Positions 15,742 through 23,260 of a DNA stretch of 28,505 nt are shown piece by piece. This DNA comes from CAYJAZ01 sp964370095 (GTDB lineage Bacteria > Desulfobacterota > Desulfovibrionia > Desulfovibrionales > Desulfovibrionaceae). The stretch is taken from assembly GCA_964370095.1 (NCBI GenBank), contig CAYJHJ010000022.1, positions 1 to 28,505 of the forward strand, in the 5' to 3' direction. The notes beneath the pieces are model-generated. The model saw only the letters and a program-made list of their open reading frames with translations. It had not been told where the DNA came from and made no database searches. The position numbers were made by a program, and so were the translations under genes. How positions within the stretch are numbered: the first letter of the stretch is position 1; every line of letters starts with the position of its first letter.

Positions 15742-17067
15742 TTAATATTGATACTTCGCTTTATATTTTTTCAGTAAATACACAACAAATATAAAGGATA
15801 AAAATTCAGCCAAAGGCACGGCAAGCCACACACCCAAAAGCCCTATAATATGCGGCAGGGTTAATAAGGCAGTTGAAATAAAAACAAAAGTACGCATAAA
15901 GGAAATCACTGCAGAAATTTTGCCATTTGAAAAAGCAGTGAAAAACGCAGAGGTGAAGATGTTTATTCCTGAAAACAAGAAGCCCAAAGCAAAAATTCTT
16001 AAGCCAAAGTTTGCAAGGCTGTGCACATTTGTTCCATAAGGAACAAAAACTGCCACTAAATCAGGGGCAAATATTTCAGCCATTAAAAGCACCAACGTTG
16101 CAAAAACACTGATAAGATAGAGGCTTAGCTTAAATAATCTTTTGATATTTTTGTAGTTTTTGCAACCAAAATTATAGCTTAATAAAGGAGCAACTCCACT
16201 GCTATAACCTATGAAGATTGCAGCAAGGATGAATTGCGAATATAAAATAACTGTGATTGCTGCAACGCCATCTATACCGGCAAGACGCATAGTTGTTGTA
16301 TTAAATAAATAGGTTGTGATAGCAGCTGCAATGTTTGAAACCATCTCTGATGAGCCGTTTATCATGCTTGAAAAAAGCATTTTAAAGCGGATTTTTGGCT
16401 TTACAAAAGTAAGGGGAATACCTTTAACATGAATAAAACAATATAAACCATACAAAGCGGCAAAAAGCTCCCCTATTCCTGTGGCAAGTGCCGCTCCTTT
16501 TAATTCCAAACCCAAAAGAGCTATAAAAACATAATCAAGAATAATATTTATTATGCCCGCAACAAAGGTAAGGATGAAGGCTCTGTCCGGCTTTCCGGAT
16601 ACAAGTAAAAGATATTGAAAAAGCACTTGAAAAAGCAGGGCAGGAAAAAATAAAGCATGCACAAAAAGATAGTCATGGCAATATTGATAAATTTCTTCAC
16701 TTGCACCCAATAAATAAATAATTTCTTCAAGATAAAGTAAAGTAAGGCTGACAAAAGCTATGCCGATGCAAAGTGTTGAAAGCACTAAAGATGTAAAATC
16801 TTCTTTTGCTTCTTTTAATTTTTCTTCGCCAAGTTTTATAGCACAAATTGCCCCGCCGCCTGTTCCAAACATAATGCCGATTGACCAACAAAGCATGATT
16901 GCGGGATAGGGAATATTTATAGCAGAAAGCCCTTCAGACCCAACATAGCGGGCAACAAAAACACCGTCCACCATAACGTAAAAAGACATAAAAAGCATAA
17001 GCAAAATACTTGGCAGAGTGTATCTAAGCAAAGATTTTAGATTAATTTTCATGTCTAAAGCATTCAT
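15742..17067 (-). CDS. MATE family multidrug/Na+ efflux transporter
   Basis: This polytopic inner-membrane protein has about 12 hydrophobic segments in two homologous halves, a MatE/NorM-type exporter that uses Na+ or H+ gradients. Family features include LKSLLRYTLPSILLMLFMSFY near the N-terminus (given as start region), VDGVFVARYVGSEGLSAINI, GTGGGAICAI and, in the second half, GYSSGVAPLLSYNFGCKN. I prefer the ATG at 17067 (MNALDMK), with AAGG 6 nt upstream, over the TTG at 17088. The length is 441 residues. It begins about 36 nt after the TtcA-like gene on the same strand. The substrate cannot be predicted. Confidence 0.9.
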   Translation of the reverse strand: MNALDMKINLKSLLRYTLPSILLMLFMSFYVMVDGVFVARYVGSEGLSAINIPYPAIMLCWSIGIMFGTGGGAICAIKLGEEKLKEAKEDFTSLVLSTLCIGIAFVSLTLLYLEEIIYLLGASEEIYQYCHDYLFVHALFFPALLFQVLFQYLLLVSGKPDRAFILTFVAGIINIILDYVFIALLGLELKGAALATGIGELFAALYGLYCFIHVKGIPLTFVKPKIRFKMLFSSMINGSSEMVSNIAAAITTYLFNTTTMRLAGIDGVAAITVILYSQFILAAIFIGYSSGVAPLLSYNFGCKNYKNIKRLFKLSLYLISVFATLVLLMAEIFAPDLVAVFVPYGTNVHSLANFGLRIFALGFLFSGINIFTSAFFTAFSNGKISAVISFMRTFVFISTALLTLPHIIGLLGVWLAVPLAEFLSFIFVVYLLKKYKAKYQY

Positions 17068-17103
17068 TTCTACCTTCTTTACATACAAAGTATAGAGCTA
17101 AAT

Positions 17104-17850
17104 TTATTTTTTACCTTCATAATCAGCTGAAATATTTTTCTCTAATTGCCAGCGAGTAAGAGCATTATAAGCGGTTTTTCTTCTTGTATGATTGTTTTCG
17201 CACAAAAGTTCAAAATGCTCCATACTTTTTGTCCGCTTGGTCAAGCCTGATGAAGGGCATGGGTTTTTCCAAATAGGCAATTCCCAAATCTTAGCTACTT
17301 TTATGATATCTTTTTTATCAAGTAAAAGTAAGGGGCGAATCACTTGCAATCTTCCGCCAAAAAAAGGCTCATTCATGCTCATGCCGTCTACTCTGCCGTT
17401 TTGGAAAATATTCATAAAGAAATTTGTAATTAAATCGTCGGCATTATGCCCAAAAGCCAAGTGCGTAAGATTATATTCCCCGCAAAGTTGAAACAATCTT
17501 TTTCTTCTGAGCATAGCACAGTAAAAACAAGGAGAATTTGAGCGGTTTTCATCACTATGAGCCACAATCCCATGATCCGTAACTTCACAATGCCCTGCTA
17601 TTCCCTCTTTTGAAAGCCATTCAACAAGCGGTTGATGATTTGTTTTATCAAAGCCTGCATTCACATGCAAAGCCATAAATTGAAAATTAAAAGGCACAAT
17701 TTTCTGCCTTTCTTTCAAGATTTTTAAAAGAGAAAAGGAATCAACCCCGCCTGAAACAGCAACGCCAACCCTTGCTCCTTCATGCACCATACCTGTTTGA
17801 TGCATGGCTTTCCCAGCAACTTTTATACATTTTTTTTCTATATATTTCAT
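17104..17850 (-). CDS. TtcA-like tRNA thiolation enzyme (PP-loop ATPase, Fe-S type)
   Basis: The SGGVDS PP-loop (33-38) marks an ATP-pyrophosphatase that adenylates a tRNA base. The CFYC pair (C108, C111), a third cysteine in NPCPSSG (C198) and GHNADD (134-139) match the TtcA/TtuA group, where three cysteines hold a 4Fe-4S cluster used to insert sulfur. TtcA makes 2-thiocytidine 32 in tRNA. At 248 residues it is slightly shorter than E. coli TtcA (311). Other members of the superfamily exist, so the exact tRNA position is inference. It lies between pepA (terminator between them) and the MATE gene. Confidence 0.78.
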   Translation of the reverse strand: MKYIEKKCIKVAGKAMHQTGMVHEGARVGVAVSGGVDSFSLLKILKERQKIVPFNFQFMALHVNAGFDKTNHQPLVEWLSKEGIAGHCEVTDHGIVAHSDENRSNSPCFYCAMLRRKRLFQLCGEYNLTHLAFGHNADDLITNFFMNIFQNGRVDGMSMNEPFFGGRLQVIRPLLLLDKKDIIKVAKIWELPIWKNPCPSSGLTKRTKSMEHFELLCENNHTRRKTAYNALTRWQLEKNISADYEGKK

Positions 17851-17864
17851 AAATCTCTTAAAAA

Positions 17865-17896
17865 TAAAGGGAAACCTTTAAAAAAGGTTTCCCCCT
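17865..17896 (-). terminator. Rho-independent terminator after pepA
   Basis: An 11-bp stem (17869-17879 with 17883-17893, GGGAAACCTTT/AAAGGTTTCCC) has a 3-nt loop, and a T-rich stretch follows on the minus strand. It sits between the pepA stop codon and the TtcA-like start codon, so the latter probably has its own promoter or relies on read-through. Confidence 0.82.
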
Positions 17897-17912
17897 TATA
17901 AAATGATAATTA

Positions 17913-19451
17913 TTAATTATTCCTTACAAAATCAATCAAAATTCTTGCACCAAAGCCGGTTCCCCCTTTAGGGCAAAGAGGTGTTGCCGCTGAAGCAAAA
18001 TTGGGACCTGCTATATCAATATGTGCCCATGCTTGACTTTCTTCAATAAATTGCTCAATGAACACAGCCGCAGTTAAAGCACCGCCATAACGAGGGCCTG
18101 CATTATCTAAATCCGCAAAAGTACTTTCGATTTTTTTGAGCATATGCGGCCAAAGCGGCATTCTCCATAAAATTTCGCCCACATTTTTAGAAGATTTCAT
18201 AAGCTTATCGTGAAGATCTTCATTGTTTACAAAAAGCCCTGCAGCTTCTAAGCCCAAGGCAACAGCACATGCACCTGTTAATGTTGCGATATCTATAATA
18301 ATTTCAGGTTTATATTCTTTTTGTGCATAAGCTAATGCATCAATAAGAACCAAACGGCCTTCTGCATCAGTATTGGTGATTTCAACAGTTTTACCATTAA
18401 AAGCCTTTACAATATCACCCGGTTTCACAGCATTTCCGTCCGGCATATTTTCAGCACAAGCAAGTACGCCGATAATAGGACGATTAGGTTCTTGAACAAA
18501 TTGCCCTTGCCCCAAGGCTTCAAAAAGCCCCAAAACATCTGCTGCTCCTGACATATCTGTCTTCATTTCGTCCATACCGCTTGAAGGCTTTAGGCTTATG
18601 CCGCCTGTATCAAAAGTTATGCCCTTTCCAACAAAAACATAAGGGTTTTCATGCTTGCAATCTTTTGGTGTGTATTCCAAGAAAATACAACGCGGCGGAT
18701 TTACAGAACCTTTGCCAACTGCCAAGAAAGAATTCATGCCAAGTTCAGCCATTTTATTTTCGTCAAGAACACTGTATTTAAATTTATATTTTTTTGCAAT
18801 TTCTTCTGCTTTTTGGGCAAAAGCAACAGGTGTAAGGTCGTTTGCTGGCATATTAGCCAAATCTCTTGCCAAAGCAAGGCCTGAATAATTTGCTTCTGCT
18901 AAGCGTGCCGCTTTTTGAATAGGATCTGCTACATGACGATCAGAAATTAAAAGCGAAAGAATTTTGGGGCTTTTTTCCTCATTTTCTTCATCTTTTGATT
19001 TATACACTGTATATTCATAAAGCCCTTGCAAAGAAGCTGTGCACACTTCTTCAATAAGATATTCAAAACTGCAATTTTTTTCTTTTAATTCAGCTTCAAG
19101 GTTTTTCACGGAAGAAATATCAAGGCCAATATGCTCTAAATCCATTTTTTTACAAGCTTTTATTCCATTTGCAATGGCATCACGAACAGTTTCTATGCTA
19201 AGCTTTTCTTTTTTACCCAAACCTATAGCCAAAGCCCTTGAAATATCATTATCTTTATGCCCGTAAAAAAAAGCATTAGTTTTTGCTTTTGCTTTAAAAT
19301 CTCTCCATGATGGGGCAATGGCAAGCCAAGGGGCTGCCTCAAAAAGATTTTTATGTTTATTTTCAATATCTTCTATTGTTTCTTCTTGAAATGTAAAGAA
19401 AAGTGCCACATCGCATTGCCAGCTATTTTCTGTTTGAAAACGTATTTCCAT
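17913..19451 (-). CDS. pepA: Leucyl aminopeptidase, M17 family
   Basis: This cytosolic two-metal aminopeptidase removes N-terminal residues from peptides. All catalytic residues are visible: K276, D281 and K288 in VGKGITFDTGGISLKP, D299 in KTDMSG, and D362, E364, R366 in the signature NTDAEGRL. Their spacing follows the bovine and E. coli enzymes. The N-terminal macro-like domain spans about 1-170. The length of 512 residues is typical. An AAGGA ribosome-binding site precedes the ATG. E. coli PepA also binds DNA; whether this one does cannot be seen. It is divergent from the acidic repeat protein at 19707. Confidence 0.95.
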   Translation of the reverse strand: MEIRFQTENSWQCDVALFFTFQEETIEDIENKHKNLFEAAPWLAIAPSWRDFKAKAKTNAFFYGHKDNDISRALAIGLGKKEKLSIETVRDAIANGIKACKKMDLEHIGLDISSVKNLEAELKEKNCSFEYLIEEVCTASLQGLYEYTVYKSKDEENEEKSPKILSLLISDRHVADPIQKAARLAEANYSGLALARDLANMPANDLTPVAFAQKAEEIAKKYKFKYSVLDENKMAELGMNSFLAVGKGSVNPPRCIFLEYTPKDCKHENPYVFVGKGITFDTGGISLKPSSGMDEMKTDMSGAADVLGLFEALGQGQFVQEPNRPIIGVLACAENMPDGNAVKPGDIVKAFNGKTVEITNTDAEGRLVLIDALAYAQKEYKPEIIIDIATLTGACAVALGLEAAGLFVNNEDLHDKLMKSSKNVGEILWRMPLWPHMLKKIESTFADLDNAGPRYGGALTAAVFIEQFIEESQAWAHIDIAGPNFASAATPLCPKGGTGFGARILIDFVRNN

Positions 19452-19502
19452 TTTTATTTATCCTTATATTTTGAAGTGTTATAAAACTTTAAAAAAAGAA
19501 CA

Positions 19503-19547
19503 ATAAAAGTCTTTATAACAACACTTTTCTAGCATAAAAGTCTTTAT
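19503..19547. repeat. Pair of palindromic 14-mers upstream of pepA
   Basis: ATAAAAGTCTTTAT occurs at 19503-19516 and again at 19534-19547. The two copies start 31 bp apart, close to three helical turns, and each is an imperfect palindrome (ATAAA-N4-TTTAT). They lie 52-96 bp upstream of the pepA start codon in the 255-bp divergent spacer. They could be paired operators. The binder is unknown. Confidence 0.5.
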
Positions 19548-19706
19548 CGGTCAAATTTAAGCTTACACTTTATCATTTATAAAAAAACAATGGAAAATCA
19601 ACTATATCATTTATTGCTTTTAAAATATATTTGACTTTTAATCTAAAATACTCTATTGTTATAATGATTTTTTAATTTTATTACTATTGAAATCAATGAG
19701 GTTCCT

Positions 19707-21737
19707 ATGGCTGAACACGATTTTTCCCTTGCTCCTGAAGATGATGATATTATAGACTTGTTTGATATTGTAGAAAGCAATACTAAAGATTTAGGCAGTC
19801 AACCTTCAAATGAAGATGACATGCTTCAGCAAGCTATTCAAAAAAAACGTGATGAGTTTAATGAGCATATGAACGAAGAAAGCTCTTCTGTGCCACAAGA
19901 CACTCCTAATGTTGATTTGATGAGTAATTTTGATGACTTATTCAATGAACTTGATTCAGAAAGCAAAGAAGAAGAGCCTTCAGCCGAAAATGATAGCGAG
20001 CTTGATGATTTTCTTAAAAATATTTCAAGTGATAACGAACTACATCCTGTTGAAAGCGCTGAGCAAGCCGCAGAAACAACAAAAACCGAAGATTCAGCAT
20101 ATGATGACTTAGATGCACTTTTGAACTCTCAAGATTCACCTGAAGATGAACTAGCCCTCAATGATCTTGACAAATTGCTTGAAAACAAAATACACGATGT
20201 CGAAGCCCAAGAACATGCTAAATCTGATGACGAAGAGCTTGATATTACTGACTTAGATGATATTCTAAACCTAGTTGATGGAAATATTGACGAAAATACA
20301 GTAAATAATAATACCACAGACAATTTAGATGAGTTTTTCACAGAAACACAGCAAACTGTTGAAATGCAAGAAAAAAATGAAGAAACTAGTTTAGATGACC
20401 CTCTTGATTCACTCAACGATTTAGACGCACTTTTTGAAGAAAACAGCTCATCAGCAGAAACAGAGCAAGCTGAAGAAGAAAAAGAAGAAGCCGCTTCTGA
20501 ATTAGACGACTTGGCTCATGATATTTTGGCTGAAGCAGAAATAGAAAGTGAAGACTCTTTTGAAAGCCCTTCACTTGAAAACTTTGCAAACACTACAGCA
20601 GAAATTGACGATATTTTAGAAGCTGCACCTGAAACTACGCATGAATTCATGCAAGAGCAAAGTGATGAACCTCTTCAAGAGCTTTTTGAAGAAAAAAATA
20701 CAAATTTAGATGAGCCTGAGCAAGAAAAACTTCTTCAAGAAGAAGAAATACAAGAAGAAATTCCACAAAGTGAAACAACTCAAGAAAATGCAACAGATCA
20801 AGATGATGAAATTATTGCAGAAGCACCTCTTGCAGAAAATATTCTTGAAACAGCTGCTACAGCAACATTTGCTGCTGTAAGTGCTTCACCTGAACCTTCA
20901 AAACCGGCAGAAAAACCAAAACCAAAAATAACAATTAATGTTTCAAAACCTGACAAGAAAAAAATAAAAGAAGAGCAAATTAATAAACTAAGCCAAGGCC
21001 TTGAAAAAGAAGAGCTTATTGAGCTTAAACCTGCTGAAGAAGCTGATCCGGAAGATAAGGCTCTGCTTTTATTGAATATGCAAATAGAAGCAGAAAAACA
21101 AAAATTTTCACCAAGCACAGATATCTTTTCAGAAAATGCAATTTCTGTAACTCCGCCGGAAATTCCTGAAATAAAAGAAGATAAATCTGCACCAACAGAA
21201 AAAAATCCACAAGTAGAGCAAATTATTTCAGATTATAATCTTTTATCCAATGAAGTAACTAGCTTGAAAACTGCTTTGCAGGAAAACCTTGATGACAGTA
21301 TTACTTTACAAACTGAGGTTGACAACATAAAAGCAGAAGTTGAAATTCTAAAACATGATGTGGAAGAGATTAAAACCTCACTTTCAAGTTCTGGAATTTT
21401 AGAATCTGCTGATTTATCGCAAGCAGAAGAAAATTTACATTTAAAAATTGACACCTTTATTATGGATATGTCAGACCGTTTTGATGAGCATACAAAAGGT
21501 TTGACTGCCTTTGAACACCGTCTTTTGGAGCTTGAAAAAATGAGCACACAAATGGAAACAAATCTTGCTATAATGAAAGATTATATTGAAATGAATGAAG
21601 GCATTAACACACGCTTGAATCAACTTGAAGAAAGTCTTTCAAACCTTGACAGTCTTGTAGCAAGTGCCGCAGCAAAAGTAATTCGTGAAGAAATTATTAA
21701 CCTTATCAGCCTTGATAGTGAAAAAGAAGAAGAATAA
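19707..21737 (+). CDS. Large acidic protein with repeated D-L-D-x-L-L motifs and a C-terminal coiled coil
   Basis: I do not recognise this 676-residue protein. Residues 1-380 are extremely acidic. They carry about nine short motifs of the form (D/E)-(L/I)-D-x-(L/I/F)-(L/F): FDDLFN (75), ELDDFL (98), DLDALL (134), DLDKLL (153), DLDDIL (182), NLDEFF (206), DLDALF (238), ELDDLA (265) and EIDDIL (299). An Ala/Pro/Lys-rich hinge follows (about 380-425), then long helices with heptad character (about 500-655) ending in AAAKVIREEIINLI. There is no signal peptide or membrane segment. GAGG lies 6 nt before the ATG. A TATAAT hexamer at 19660-19665 may be its -10 element. It stands alone between divergent pepA and convergent purD. 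Confidence 0.88.
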   Translation: MAEHDFSLAPEDDDIIDLFDIVESNTKDLGSQPSNEDDMLQQAIQKKRDEFNEHMNEESSSVPQDTPNVDLMSNFDDLFNELDSESKEEEPSAENDSELDDFLKNISSDNELHPVESAEQAAETTKTEDSAYDDLDALLNSQDSPEDELALNDLDKLLENKIHDVEAQEHAKSDDEELDITDLDDILNLVDGNIDENTVNNNTTDNLDEFFTETQQTVEMQEKNEETSLDDPLDSLNDLDALFEENSSSAETEQAEEEKEEAASELDDLAHDILAEAEIESEDSFESPSLENFANTTAEIDDILEAAPETTHEFMQEQSDEPLQELFEEKNTNLDEPEQEKLLQEEEIQEEIPQSETTQENATDQDDEIIAEAPLAENILETAATATFAAVSASPEPSKPAEKPKPKITINVSKPDKKKIKEEQINKLSQGLEKEELIELKPAEEADPEDKALLLLNMQIEAEKQKFSPSTDIFSENAISVTPPEIPEIKEDKSAPTEKNPQVEQIISDYNLLSNEVTSLKTALQENLDDSITLQTEVDNIKAEVEILKHDVEEIKTSLSSSGILESADLSQAEENLHLKIDTFIMDMSDRFDEHTKGLTAFEHRLLELEKMSTQMETNLAIMKDYIEMNEGINTRLNQLEESLSNLDSLVASAAAKVIREEIINLISLDSEKEEE

Positions 21738-21798
21738 TTTATAATAACTTCATTGTGTACTTTTAAAAATACAAATATATCATTTTTCTTAAAATGAA

Positions 21799-21835
21799 AT
21801 AAACCCCTTTTCTTTATTGCAGAAAAGGGGTTTAT
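21799..21835. terminator. Bidirectional terminator between the acidic repeat protein gene and purD
   Basis: A perfect 15-bp stem (21799-21813 with 21821-21835, core AACCCCTTTTCT/AGAAAAGGGGTT) has a 7-nt loop and A/T-rich flanks on both sides. It lies between two convergent genes and can end both transcripts. Confidence 0.9.
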
Positions 21836-21864
21836 TATATAACTGTGGTTTTTATTTCAAAAAA

Positions 21865-23136
21865 CTATTTTCTATTCAAGCCTTTGGCTCCAATATCTCG
21901 CCTAAAGTATGAGTTTTTCATATCAATTTTCAAAACAGCTTCATAGGTTTTATTTTGTGCTTTTTGTAGATTTTCGCCTAAAGCAGTTACGCAAAGCACT
22001 CTGCCGCCATTTGATAAAAGAGCATTGTTTTCAATTTTTGTACCTGCTTGAAAAACTTTAACATCAGAATTATTTTCAGCTTTGTCTATGCCTTTTATTT
22101 CCATGCCTTTAGGGTAATCTTCAGGATATCCTTTTGCTGAAATCACAACTCCAAGAGCAGATTTTTCACTAAGCTTTAGCTTTGTGCCCTCAAGTTCGCC
22201 CTTTGTGCATAATAGAAGAATTTCAACTAAATCAGACTCTAAGCGCATAAGCAGGGGCTGACATTCAGGATCGCCAAAACGCACATTATATTCAATAACT
22301 TTTGGCCCTTCTTTTGTCATCATAAGTCCTGCGTATAAAATTCCGACAAAAGGTGTGCCACGCTTATTCATTTCATCTAAAATTGGGTCAACAACAATTT
22401 TTCGCACTGCTTCCAACTCTTCGTCCGGCAAGACAGGAGCCGGCGAATACGCGCCCATTCCACCTGTATTCAAGCCCACATCACCTTCATTAATGGTTTT
22501 ATGATCTTGAGCAGAAGGAAGAGCAAGTGCTGTTTTTCCGTCACAAAAAGCAAGAAGTGAAACTTCTTCACCCACTAAATAGTCTTCAATAACAACCTTT
22601 GCACCAGCTGAGCCAAAAGCTCCGTCAAACATATTTTCCAAAGCCGCAACTGCTTCTTCTTTAGAAAAAGCCACAACAACACCCTTGCCTGCCGCAAGCC
22701 CATCAGCTTTAATCACAATAGGAATAGGCTTTTGTGCAAGATATTCAAGAGCATCAGCTAAATTATCAAATGTTTCTGCCAGTGCAGTAGGAACTTGTGC
22801 TGCCCTCATCACTTCTTTAGCAAAAGATTTACTTGCTTCAAGTTTTGCACACGCTTTCTTAGGGCCAAAACATGGAATATTTTTTTCAGCCAAAGCATCT
22901 GCCAAACCAAGTGAAAGTGGAACTTCAGGCCCAACAACAACAAGAGCTATATCTTCTTTTACTGCAAATTCAACAAGTTGCTCAATTTCTGTTTCTTTTA
23001 TAGCTATGTTTTTAGCGATTTTTGCTGTTCCGCCGTTTCCAGGTGCAACAAAAAGTTCAGTACATTGATTTGATTGCAATAATTTCCAAGCAAGTGCGTG
23101 TTCACGCCCGCCTGAGCCAACAAGTAAAATCTTCAT
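21865..23136 (-). CDS. purD: Phosphoribosylamine--glycine ligase (GARS)
   Basis: PurD joins phosphoribosylamine and glycine using ATP, the second step of purine synthesis. The N-terminal motif LLVGSGGREHALAWKL, GPEVPLSLGLADAL, the ATP-grasp segment KADGLAAGKGVVVA, GGMGAYSPAP and NVRFGDPECQPLL are all intact. The length is normal (423). It starts only 7 nt after the stop codon of the out-of-frame pheT tail (23144), which suggests it was originally coupled to full-length pheT and is still in the same transcript. Confidence 0.96.
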   Translation of the reverse strand: MKILLVGSGGREHALAWKLLQSNQCTELFVAPGNGGTAKIAKNIAIKETEIEQLVEFAVKEDIALVVVGPEVPLSLGLADALAEKNIPCFGPKKACAKLEASKSFAKEVMRAAQVPTALAETFDNLADALEYLAQKPIPIVIKADGLAAGKGVVVAFSKEEAVAALENMFDGAFGSAGAKVVIEDYLVGEEVSLLAFCDGKTALALPSAQDHKTINEGDVGLNTGGMGAYSPAPVLPDEELEAVRKIVVDPILDEMNKRGTPFVGILYAGLMMTKEGPKVIEYNVRFGDPECQPLLMRLESDLVEILLLCTKGELEGTKLKLSEKSALGVVISAKGYPEDYPKGMEIKGIDKAENNSDVKVFQAGTKIENNALLSNGGRVLCVTALGENLQKAQNKTYEAVLKIDMKNSYFRRDIGAKGLNRK

Positions 23137-23143
23137 AAGCTAC

Positions 23144-23260
23144 CTATACCTTTACGTTTAGTGTTTCTGTAAGAATTTTTACTAATTTTTCTCTTTCTTT
23201 GTCTACATCTGCATCAATAAGTGTTTTTTCTTGCGAGCGGAAAGTCAATCTAAAAGTAAG
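23144..23260 (-). pseudogene. pheT: Out-of-frame remnant of the PheT C-terminus (FDX-ACB domain)
   Basis: In the frame shifted from pheT, these 38 codons read LTFRLTFRSQEKTL, then DADVDKEREKL, then a final ETLNVKV and a TAG stop at 23144-23146. This is the typical end of PheT: the anticodon-binding FDX-ACB domain normally finishes with a LTFRLTF strand and a DxEVDxER helix. The block overlaps the end of the annotated pheT frame by 16 nt and has no start codon of its own. Compared with the family, about 12-16 residues between VEL and LTFRLTF are missing, leaving the reading frame displaced. Confidence 0.85.

Noticed and set aside
19631..19665. TTGACT ... TATAAT as a promoter for the acidic protein gene
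   Set aside because: The two hexamers are 23 nt apart, too far for a sigma-70 promoter. Only the -10-like hexamer was kept as a remark.
20129..20416. Serine-rich minus-strand frame within the acidic protein gene
   Set aside because: It is the complement of D/E-rich codons; the Ser-rich composition is a mirror effect with no start signal.
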